Positions 10,626-20,420 of a DNA stretch of 64,000 bases are shown here, in pieces. This DNA comes from Dichotomocladium elegans. Taxonomy: Eukaryota; Mucoromycota; Mucoromycetes; Mucorales; Lichtheimiaceae. Each line of letters begins with the position of its first letter. The first letter of the stretch is position 1. The notes beneath the pieces are model-generated. The model was not told the DNA's origin and did not search any database. It saw nothing but the letters and a program-made list of their open reading frames with translations. The stretch covers positions 372,001-436,000 of the forward strand of contig JAIXMN010000021.1 of NCBI GenBank assembly GCA_025716815.1, in the 5' to 3' direction. A program made the translations under genes and the position numbers.

Positions 10626-12867
10626 CTAAATACTGCGGTCGTCCAGTTGGCTGCATACAAGCTAATTTTTCCCCGCAACCACTGAGTTTATTTCAAGTCA
10701 AGCTTCAATCCATCGACGCAAAATTATTTTTTGCCTATTCTTTTCTATCCACATGTTATTGCGCTTCTGCAGCAAAATTAACAATCGCAACTAAACCTCC
10801 ACGCCTGCCTACTCAACATGGCCTCGCTTTTACCATGTTGGCAAAGTATAAGCAACACGCTTAAGCGCCTCCCCATCCGCGTTTCGGCTTCTAGGCAACT
10901 ATGCTACCGTATATAAAGAAACATTACGCGGATTTCTCGATAAGTGATTGCTTTCAGAGTACCAGGCTTGGGTCACGCAGGATCGCCGAAAAGGATTTCA
11001 AGCGATGCATTTCACAAATCCTTTCAAATGAAGTCAAAGCAACGGATCCTGTTTACAATTGGGCCAGAAATGTACAGCACTCAGAATACGCAGTACGTAG
11101 GTTTGCACCGGGATATTGTGATAACTCAGTGAATTCATAATGATATTCTAGATGTTGACAAGCCTTGAAGCTGAAAAGCACTGGCGCGATTTATCGACTC
11201 GACACGCCAACCGCGCAGTAGCTGCAGCCCACAGAAAGGAGGCATTGAAAAAGAAAGAGTCGCAGACTGAAACCGATGAAGAAGCTAGGAGCAAAGAGAA
11301 AGGTATAAGGAATCTTGAAGTTTAGAGCTGTTTCAATCTAACGAATTATACTTCTAGATTCAAGCATCGAGGATTCCCCACGCAGATCAAAGCGAAAGCA
11401 TGCAAGAAGCATAAAAGAGGTATGTATCATCTCTGTGTTTCCTCCTCAATTCAATCAAATATGAAAGCTAATTTGACGTTTGATAAAGGGATTCTATGCA
11501 GAAACTGAGGGGACAGTGGACGATGATGTGGTATCCCCGCGAAAAGTGCAGAAGTTCCACTGGCTTGTCGGCGGTGGAAATGAAGAGGAAGAAACGTGCG
11601 CCGGGTGCAGCAAGAACGAGGTACGTCTATTATCCAAGCTTGAGGATAGCATTATATACATGTCTGGAAATGGATATATGGCTTACCTTGGTAAATGTGC
11701 AGTGGATAGTTGGTATGAGCGTTTCGCAGCTTCTTAAAGAACATCGAAGAAAGGTGCTGACGCTTGCTGAAGATGAAGATCTGATCGAAGTTGATCACAT
11801 GCTGTAAGTTCAATAGGGGAGAGTGGGGTTTATCAGACTTTTAAACGATATTCATGGCTTATTGTCGTTGATATCTTCTATCGTCTTCAGCGCCTTGAAC
11901 AACATTTACTACTTCCCTCGAAGTCGAAGTAAAGGTGTCTGGAAAGTGCTACCAAATAGCATTCATGATCAAGTAAACAATGATCTCCATGTCTCAGAGG
12001 GCATACAAAATTTACCTGACAAGGCTGTCATGATGTGCCGAAAATTAAACAAGGTAGGTTATTACCCAAGGCGATGTAACTGATAATATCAAAACTTAAT
12101 TAAAGAAATGTACGTAGATTGCACAACAATCACCCGATGATCTGGAGGAACGCTTGCTGAAGGAGTATCTGTACGCTTTGGATGATCCTGATTTGAAACA
12201 GTTTGTTAGATGTATACATCGACTGTAAGTCCTTGAATGGATGCTTTTAGCAGTTGTTGCGATGTATAAGATGCACACTCACCATTTGACTAATAGTTTC
12301 CTCAATTATGAAGACGTCAGTGACATCGAGGATCTGCAAGAGCAGCAATTCACAGATCAAGCTTTAATGCCTTTCATTCGATTTGCCTTTCCGAAATCGG
12401 AAGTCAAGTCTAAAAAAGACCTAGGATCATTGGAATTTTTCAAAATTGACGGGTACGGGATTCATTTGTTGGCTTTTGCTGCAATCGACCAGTTTATCTG
12501 ATTGAATTTTTCTCAGACCCACAACATCTTCAAAGGCGATCAAAGAAGCGTATGGAATGATCGATCCATCGTTAATAGCCTTGATCCGGATATTACCGTG
12601 TCAAAAGATGGTCATGAGGTTATTGGGGGAGAAGTGAAGAAACCGAAGCACAAGTATTTCACAGTCTACACCGATCTGCCAAAGCTTGGTCTTGAGCTCA
12701 AGGATATGCTCGACCATTTGATTTCTGTCGATCCCTGCACACAAGCATGCACAGCCGGTATCTTGGAAGAAGGTATATATTTTATATTTTGAAATCCCAG
12801 ACTCAAATCCACAGTCAACGATACCAACATCCCGGTCATATTTGTTTTTAGGCCTACGGTGCACTAC

Positions 12868-13251
12868 TGTCGTATCCACGACTATTCTTCTTACGTGACA
12901 GCAGTGTCCCTGGTTTATACGGGACATCAACAGTTTGTTTCACTCTTTGAGCGCCGTTATCATAATTACTCTTGCGCTATACGGATTCATAATTTATATC
13001 CCGGACCTGTCTCAGGATGTAGTTACAATCACAAGGGTAAATGATGAACTCCTTTATCAACCTTCTAACTGGTCCACCGTCCCGTGAGAGCGCCTAGATG
13101 ATTATCGACACCCAGCCTCCAGAGTGACTGTTTTGATAAGCACTTCTTATAAATAGGCCCATTGTTGGCACTTAATAAAATACAATCCTTTTGCGAGTCT
13201 CACAGAATCATATTCTGTCTCTTTTTATTCTTTAAAACCCTTGATTCCACA
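12868..13251. mobile_element. probable solo LTR inserted in copy B
   Basis: Copy A reads GCACTAC directly into TTTCAAAATGG; copy B has about 384 extra bases at that point. The insert starts TGTCGTATCC and ends GATTCCACA, so it is bounded by TG and CA like an LTR. It contains TTATAAATA and, downstream, AATAAAATA, resembling an LTR promoter and poly(A) signal. Flanks are ACTAC on the left and AATAC or ATACC on the right, an imperfect 5 bp target duplication. No internal retrotransposon genes are present, consistent with recombination between two LTRs. Confidence 0.65.
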
Positions 13252-13611
13252 ATACCTTCAAAATGGATCTCATGTACAATGGGATTTATCGATTTATTGA
13301 ATTAGCCCAATTTAACTTGCTGCTTAATACCGATGATCTCCTCACCGCAATCGGCCCATACGAGCGTGTGCTCCAATTGAAGGTAATAGGGTTGACACTG
13401 TGAGAGGAAGGCGTAAAGGAGGATCCAATGACTAATATAATGACATCAAAAGAACGTGGTATCGAACAAGAAACCTACAGTTGACAAATCAGACTGGCAA
13501 AGGGGATCGTTTCTACCACCCATCAGGCGCATTTGAAGAGCCCAGACACTTGATACCAATTGAACATAAAGATGTACATATATTTATATAATACAAGACG
13601 GATTCTTTGAG

Positions 13612-13946
13612 CGTTGGATAATCTTCCGACTGTATGTGGTTGGAGCTTTAAGCAGATTATGTCCTTTAGCCAAAATATTCCTTATTGGCCCTTAGCAATA
13701 CTAACAAGTTCCTTAGCATACTTATTTTCGAGGGCTTTGGCATATGGCAGCCATGTTTTACAAGAATCGTGTGGAATGGCACAGTTTCTAGGAGAAGACA
13801 TATCCAGACACCTTGTCGTTCTTTCATGGCCAAGGCTTTGTGCGACTATTTTTTTTTTCATGAATACTACAGCCGCAGACTACATCCCAAGATCTGCAAG
13901 CTTTTGTTATAAGGATCCACGATCGTATCATTTGCGGAAAATCCTA
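13612..13946. repeat. duplicated 3' block, copy B side
   Basis: Partner of 8380-8715. After 13946 the two copies diverge abruptly, marking the right end of the duplicated unit. Here the plus-strand frame is open from 13614 to 13991. Confidence 0.7.
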
Positions 13947-13991
13947 TGGTGCATTTCATTTATAATAGCCACAAAAAATCAAATTTTTTAA

Positions 13992-14524
13992 ATGCTGATA
14001 AAAAATTATTGAGGCAGTATTTCATAATTCTAATCTGATAACATTGTTCTCCTTGCGTTATAGATTAAATCTATTGGACCAGAATTGTAGTATTGCCCTT
14101 TGTTAAAAAGTTATGGAGGTTCAAAAATCGGTATAAAGTGCTTGGAAGGGTGGGTTTTCAAGGAAATTGAAACACACTACGGAGTTTGTAACTCAATAGC
14201 GGAGATGAAATTGCCTTGCTTGGGCTCTGCATAAGTCGAGAGCAACCCGGTTATATGCTTTTCCATGACAACCGGAACATATATTACCCGTACAATGATT
14301 GTTCTACATATATCAGTTTCCTAACAGCAGTTTCCAATAATATTTTAATGATACAACATGGTAAAAGCACTCTTTAAGAACCAATAGATGTATCTAAAAA
14401 TATTGACGAAGGAATATAAACTACCTGAGGAGATATTAAGCTTATGCGGCTGACTGAAATAATATGTGGAGATCTTGTCACGGGCCTGAAAAAAATCTTC
14501 GTAGTTCCTTATCACTATCATATC
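13992..14524. other. no gene seen
   Basis: AT-rich sequence without a convincing gene or repeat. It carries the upstream region of the small open frame at 14525. Confidence 0.35.
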
Positions 14525-14878
14525 ATGGCACCGTTATCCAAACGTCAAAAGCTTTTGAAGCAGAGACAACGAAATGAAACAGGGCAATTGGCTCCTCAGC
14601 CATTTCTTGTTGGAGAGACCGAGATGGTAGAGGATCTGATCCCAGATGTTGAAAATTGGGATGTTTTGGGGCTTTCTGGAGATGCAGTCGCTGCTGCTGC
14701 TGCCCTCCCATTGGTGTGGAATGAGAAAGCCGATAGCCACCTGCGAGGCACATATTCCAAGGACAAATACATTGAGGCATACCACACAATCAATGACTCG
14801 AAAGAAGCATATGAGTCTTCAAGAAAGTTTACAAGCCGGAAATATCGATCCCATACGCGAATAGGTCTGCACGATTAG
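14525..14878 (+). CDS. small hypothetical protein, possibly part of a repeated family
   Basis: A 117-residue open frame starting MAPLSKRQKLLKQRQRNE, with a basic N-terminus, an acidic middle (EMVEDLIPDVENWDVLG), an Ala run and a basic C-terminal part (HLRGTYSKDKYIEAYHTI). I do not recognise it. The layout, a basic start, an acidic DxxNW-like middle and a R-G-x-Y-S-K motif, recalls N-terminal parts of transposase-like proteins expanded in Mucoromycota, which would make it a fragment. The in-frame ATG 27 codons upstream (14444) is less likely because the extra residues are unlike the rest. Its neighbours are remnants of another repeated family. Confidence 0.35.
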   Translation: MAPLSKRQKLLKQRQRNETGQLAPQPFLVGETEMVEDLIPDVENWDVLGLSGDAVAAAAALPLVWNEKADSHLRGTYSKDKYIEAYHTINDSKEAYESSRKFTSRKYRSHTRIGLHD

Positions 14879-14954
14879 TCGGGTATATATTGTAACGTTT
14901 GGTGCTTAAATATTTCCAACGTTTGGAACAAAATAAAGTTTAAAGCAGAATGCA

Positions 14955-15065
14955 CCATATTAGGATTTCTTCAACTCCGGTTTAAAGCCGGTTCTTCCTA
15001 AATACTGCTCTCCTTGAGGACGCTTCTGCTGCATTTTTCGCTTTGTTGACAGATAAATAGACCCA
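14955..15065 (-). pseudogene. short inverted trace related to the fragment at 5765
   Basis: The minus strand reads TTTATCTGTC, then an A/G-rich stretch, then CAGTA(T/C)TTAGGAAGA, in the same order and spacing as at 5765-5890. This links it to exon 2 of the PD-(D/E)XK-like family. It is too short and diverged for more. Confidence 0.4.
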
Positions 15066-16190
15066 AAATTCGTAAGCTAGCAGAGCTCACCAGAAATAGC
15101 TAATTTACATATCAGTAATGCGTTCTGCTTTATTCTCTTAGCATATACTAATTTATCTCGCTGGATCCAACGCGAGTCTGGTAAGACGATAGATGCCGTC
15201 TCGTGGATTTAGTTGTTAGCAATTGTGACTTTCTCTGTCTCTTGCTCAGCTGTGCCATCTCTTTCGTTTCGCATTCTGATCATTATAAGTATCATTTCCA
15301 TGCTACACCGCTACAACATCATATCACTCACGGAAAGGTAAAGCACACCAATTGCTTTTAAAATACGGCTCGAACCTTCCAACCATCACCATCGTTTTCC
15401 TCAGTCGTATCTGGACATCGGCATTCCTTCCAAAATTATACAATCTTTTTCACCATGCTTTTTAGTATGCTATAGGGTATTTACCTCCCCATGCGCACAC
15501 GCATATACAATATTGATGATAACAGATGTATTGATCAGCGTCCTTTACAGACTAACGTTATATGATGTTTTCTACATAAAGATACTGCGAACTTTACCAG
15601 AGTTGAAGAATGAAATTGTAGCAGTATAGCTACAGAAGATACCGTCGAGTAGTACTTAAACGAAGTTGAATTTAGATAGAGATATTTCATATTGTATTGT
15701 ACCCCGAATGTACCTTCAATCCTACCTCGACGTTTTAAATACAATCTACTACGATAGTAGATCGGTAGAACTTCTTTCACACATATTTCGTTTGGCTGTT
15801 TCAACGAGGACAGGGGGGAATGTGAAAGGAGCCTAGGAGAGACCCGAAGATTAGCAAAAAGGTGAAAAAAGGAGGAAGAGCAGAAGAGAGTAGGCAAGGC
15901 TGCCATACACAACTCAGGAGTCAATGTGTTCTCTTGAGCAAGTACATCCTCTCCAGGGTGAATCTAGCTGATGGCATTTTCCTGCCCTTATTTTATCAGC
16001 TGCAGCATACTTGAGTTTGAAGTTGAACGATATATACACTTTTCTGCTGCTACGGGAGAAGCGCGGCAACATCTTGTACCAAATTTCCGTCGCATCTCCT
16101 TTTATTTTATTTTCTCCCTTTTCTTTCTTTGCATTATTCACCTTCACCGATTCTCTATTAAAAACATTATACCGTCCTGCCTGAGGAATA
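15066..16190. other. no gene seen; includes the syntaxin upstream region
   Basis: About 1.1 kb with only short open frames. A purine-rich stretch lies at 15800-15900. The right end, with a long T/C tract at 16090-16140, is the likely promoter region of the syntaxin gene. Confidence 0.35.
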
Positions 16191-17879
16191 ATGGAACGTG
16201 ATCAGTACAGAGCAAATCGATATTTCTCTGTACGTGTTTTATATTTATCGGCTATGCCTTCATTATCTTATTGAATATCCCGCTATTTTTTAGAATGATG
16301 GAACGCCTGCAACAGAGAGGTATGTCGATCACCCTTCTTCCTATCATGTTACACAGACTAGGTAAACTTAGAGTCCACTTTGTCTGCAGCTCCACTATGT
16401 TTGGATCTTGTCAGACACCGCCTGCTTCTGGAAGAGGACCAGTAGAGGGAGAAATACGGCGCTATGCGTCCACTCGACAGCAGCAGCATCAACAACAACA
16501 CAATTCCAGCAATGTTACATATTCACCGCCTGATATGTATACAATTGAAGGATATCTTGCAGAGGTAACTTGCCGTACATTTAAAAAACACACTGGGAGA
16601 TGACATCTCTCGTATCCCACATTCTCACATATTTATTTGTACGTGTCTCTTCACATTCTGATAGGTGGACAATATCTCATCCCTTATCCAGCGTACAAAT
16701 GAGCGCGTTGAACGGATTGCTCAACTGCAAGGTCAAGCGCTGGATCTTGCTACAACGAGTAATACCACAGTCCAGCGCGAGCAGCAAGAACTTCAATCTC
16801 TGATTTCAGCTGAAAATAAGCATATCAAGGAACGGATCCAAGGTACTACTATTATGAACTTTTGCCTCGACAGATCAGGAGATTGTTGTAGCGGATTCTA
16901 TTCTTACATAGACCTACACACTTAGGTCTGGTTAATTCGAATGGCAAGTCGCCAGACGCAAAGATTCGACATGCTCAGAGCAGTCGGCTCAAGCAAGATT
17001 TTATGAACCTCATTCAAAAATACCAAGACATGGAGCGAACATTTTCTCAAAAGTACCGTCAGCAGGTGGCTAGGCAGATTCGTATTGGTGCGGAGTCATA
17101 CATCTCTCATAGCATAAGGACGATGACGACGACGACGACTAACATATGTATATCTAGTCAATCCCGATGTTACGGAGGATGAGATTGATGCGATGATGGA
17201 TTCAGACGAAGCTGACCAAGTTTTTGCTCAAAGTGTGAGAGAACCAATTCATCTAAAAAACCTTGTTAGAATCAACTCCTCTTCTTTAATACTCACATCG
17301 CGAGCATTTTTCATTAGTTGCTGAAAAGCAACAGAACAGGCAAGGCGCGTGATGTTCTCTCTGAAGTACAAACCCGGCATGATGACATTAAGCGAATAGA
17401 ACGCACACTATTGGTAATATACTTTTATAAACAGCACGGAACCGTGAACTTATCAGTGTCTTCATATCATATAATAGGAGCTGCATCAGCTTTTTATCGA
17501 CATGCAGATGCTCATTGAACAGCAAGGCCAAGTACTAACGGAGGTGGAGGAGAACGCAGTAACGGCTGCTAGCGATATAGAGAAAGGCGTTCATCATGTC
17601 GACCAAGCTATCAAAATTGCTAAAGCAACCCGTACTGTACGTTGCGATGTGTTGATTAGTCGCGTGGACGGTGGTTGATTGTGGCTTCTAAGCATTTCAT
17701 CGATTTTATTCTAACCCATGACCCGTAGAAAAAATGGTGTTGCTTCATCATTTTTATTATCATAATCCTGGTGGTTGCATTCTGTGTCTGGTGGTTTGCT
17801 TTCAACCATAAGGTGCTTATGCTCTTCCATCTTATTCTTATTACTAATATATAATCTTTTATAGGGCATTGGCAATTGA
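16191..17879 (+). CDS. syntaxin (Qa-SNARE, Sso1/plasma-membrane type)
   Basis: Ten exons: 16191-16229, 16294-16319, 16390-16564, 16665-16842, 16926-17087, 17158-17234, 17318-17413, 17478-17636, 17729-17812 and 17865-17879; 336 residues in frame. The Q/H-rich N-terminal part is followed by the Habc three-helix region (about residues 75-195: YLAEVDNISSLIQRTNERV onward), a linker (NPDVTEDEIDAM), the SNARE motif (about 232-302; QTRHDDIKRIERTLLELHQL, then EQQGQVLTEVEENAV) and one C-terminal anchor (CCFIIFIIIILVVAFCVWW). It docks secretory vesicles at the target membrane with Sec9- and synaptobrevin-type partners. The terminal five-codon exon is optional: reading through the last donor stops a few codons later and keeps the anchor. 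The small early exons are the least certain part. Confidence 0.87.
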
Positions 17880-19268
17880 TTTAACTGATATAACCTGGCT
17901 TTAGGCGTGAGAGTTATTCGTTCTCACCATTTCTCTTACGCGTAGGAACTAGGGGTTTTTAATAATTTGGGATACATTACTCTGGGACAGCAAAATAATA
18001 TGGAACACTATAATCATTCTATACCTTATTTATTTTATCAAATGCTCTATGATACTTGCAGATACAGATGCAATTAGTTGGCTTATATACGGTCTGTGAA
18101 AAAGATTTTTTTATCGCTGTTGCCAGTTGAGTTGGATGTGATACCTTGCAAAGAATAATTTTGTGATATTAGTTGAATGAATCGTTACGAAAGGAACAGC
18201 TTACGGGATTTCGGTTTCTCTCATTTCGCCAATCTTCCAAAACTCCGAGAATACCAAGGGGCATTTCGCACTCGGAATTAAGCTCAATTGTGGTGGTTTT
18301 CATCTGCTTCTAAATGTATCATATTGTCGATCTACTGTTGAGGATAGTTAAAATTCCTGCCCTAATAACATTCAGCTGTCATCTATTCCATAAGGCTTCG
18401 GTCAGGAACAAGGACATCATCTGCAAGTATGTGAGATGACCAGAAGACATAATATTAGACGGAGTTAGTCCTGGCACCATGATGCATATCTGAGCCAGAA
18501 CCAGCTACCAGGAAGCAAAAACATCCAGGGATTGCCGGATGTAGGTTTAGGCTTTTCCGTAGTTCAATAGAAGAGAACGAACGGTACAAAAAGTTAAAAC
18601 GATAAGATAGGTTTTGTAGATGTTCCATGCGCAATCATCAGAAGAAGAATGCGATTATATCCTACGTACTTTGGCTGAGCTCAAGACTACCGGATCCAGA
18701 GCCAAGTCAAAGACCGCGAACGCGTTGCCGTGCGAATGGAGACACTTCTTTGTGGTGGACGTACTTCATAGGCGAGATTGACTTCAGGAACTATCAAATA
18801 ATGGTAGATACTCAAAATGCTTCTGGCCAATTGTGGCTGCTCTTTCTTGGATTGATCGGCTCCTAGAGATAGTCAGAGGCTCTCATCCAGAGATACACAT
18901 TGGATGTCGCCTCCATTCTGGATAAGCAGATCCAGAGAGCCTTTGCTGAGGAGTCATGGGAGGTTACTCAAGCACAGATATGGGTATTTCGTATCCAGTT
19001 GTCGTATTAGTACTTAATAGGATTTCTCGCCAAAGATAGGAGGTCATCCAGTGCTTGCTCGCTCACATAGCTTACACTAGCCTAGATATAGACTATATAC
19101 CTTGGTACGTGCGATTGGATATATTGCTGCGATTCCTTCCCGAATTTGATCCAGCTAGAATTAACTCCTTTTTAAGAATCATGTGCATCATTTCTCTAGA
19201 TGATGACCAACATTCTGGACACACATACTGTAACCTGTGGTTACAACGTGAGTTTATAATTGCAGGTA
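17880..19268. other. gene-poor stretch, possible decayed element
   Basis: About 1.4 kb. Short open frames at 18627-18866 and 19055-19324 have no recognisable motif and no spliced extension. The segment lies directly left of a MITE and a dispersed repeat, so old transposon sequence is plausible but not shown. Confidence 0.35.
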
Positions 19269-19425
19269 CAATGACCGCCCGTTATAGTGATGCCCTTGGT
19301 TCCCACCAAATCATATCACTATAGCGAGTCGGAATAAGCCTTGCTCGGTCAATATGGCTCCACAAGAGCGTATCACGATCGCGAAATATCATTGTAACGA
19401 ATATCATCATACCTGAAGGCCACTG
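19269..19425. mobile_element. short non-autonomous pogo/Tc1-type MITE
   Basis: 157 bp bounded by TA on both sides (19267-19268 and 19426-19427). The left end reads CAATGACCGCCCGTTATAG and the right end, inverted, CAGTGGCCTTCAGGTATGA followed by TGATATTCGTTACAATG. These ends resemble each other and the end at 9485. It has no open frame, so it would need a transposase in trans. A second internal pair (GTTATAGTGAT and ATCACTATAGC) lies near the left end. Confidence 0.7.
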
Positions 19426-19504
19426 TACCTGGATGTATAGCCTATTTCAAGACCGATGTGAGCTATGCACGCGTACATTGGATAGCCTCTATAGCCCATG
19501 AAAA

Positions 19505-19760
19505 ATATTAATCCTTCCCCATATGCTCCAACCTACACCCACGTCCATGGATTAGGCAAATATGCGCTGGTAACAACCATCACAGAATAATTGATGGGGA
19601 AGGGGAGGAAGCAGCATCAGAATTGTGTAATTCCAGAAGCCGCTGAGTAAGCAATGACAGATGCGGTGGGTGGCAGTATTTCTACTGGCACATCGACCGT
19701 TCGGCGAATTAACACCAGAGAGACGAGAGAAAGCGTGATGGACTAAGCCAATGTCACCCA
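19505..19760. repeat. dispersed repeat R, copy 1
   Basis: Begins TATTAATCCTTCCCC, then TACACCCACGTCCA about 15 bp on, a GTG/GCGCTG block, a GA-rich stretch and a GGCAGATGCGG-like block. The same order with moderate divergence occurs at 26895-27140. Its nature is unknown; it has no long open frame. Confidence 0.6.
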
Positions 19761-19839
19761 TATCCGATCGGCGAACGCGATCAAGATGCCTTGGATACTT
19801 CAAGATCCTCAAGTATATGTATCAATTGCTCCATCAGTT

Positions 19840-20420
19840 GTTTAAGGACGATTGATGGACTCTCATTAGCGCATCCCAAATAGCACTCTTATGTCTTCAT
19901 TAAGAATACGGAACAATGCCTGCCTCTATGTTGCTTAAAAATGCTGTCCGTCTTTTTCATACTGCAACGCCTGTTGCTGTACTAAAACGGACATGGATTT
20001 TTCGCTCTGGAGCAGCTGATACACTCAAGGCCCTCCTCAAGCATCAATTTGAAAAATCAGACGTTATCTTTGTCGGTGTGCACTGTCTAGCTGCGCTCAA
20101 TGTATGTTCCTTTCGTCTGTCAGGGTTTCTTCTCCAAGGTACACTAGCGGATATTCTGTGTGAGAACAAGTGGATTGAAGAATACATTTCCTCATCAACG
20201 ACATATCCATAGATTCAGGAAAGCCACGCTCCTTAACGACATGATTTCCTAACTTCTCAAAAAATACTGTAGATCGTTGATTTCAGAATGTAAAATGGGT
20301 AAAAAAAAGGTTTTACGTGCATGCGACCTTTGCTTTGTGATCACGCCAAAAGATTTCTGGGTGACCTCAGGACTTCTAGGCGCAACCTTGATACTGAATA
20401 GATGTACTAGTGATGGAGCC
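19840..20420 (-). mobile_element. Tc1/mariner relic, N-terminal fragment
   Basis: Matches the N-terminal half of the relics at 28760-29200 and 44450-44980: on the minus strand, blocks encoding a CSHTEYL-like segment and the P-x-D/HIPxRK-like stretch, then the start of the catalytic region. Frames are broken many times. It is more diverged than the copies at 28384 and 33643, so it is older. Confidence 0.5.

Larger units (their letters stand above)
10901..13991 (+). pseudogene. copy B of the PD-(D/E)XK-like family, interrupted by an LTR-like insert
   Basis: Exons with matching phases: 10901-11092, 11152-11302, 11358-11419, 11489-11620, 11703-11803, 11891-12053, 12118-12224, then 12297 onward. 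The encoded protein starts MLPYIKKHYADFSISDCFQS, has a basic Arg/Lys stretch (RRSKRKHARS), a CAGC pair, acidic helices, then LDPDITVSKDGHEVIGGEVK, where PD and EVK sit as in PD-(D/E)XK nucleases, followed by DLPKLGLELKDMLDHL. An in-frame TGA at 12499 is avoided only if an intron (about 12453-12545) is removed. The DLVYDGIYRF-like last domain (DLMYNGIYRF here) is separated from the rest by the insertion 12868-13251, and a 20 bp insertion near 13577 adds a stop. The frame reopens at 13614-13991. No function is established for the family; the nuclease link is inference. Confidence 0.65.
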
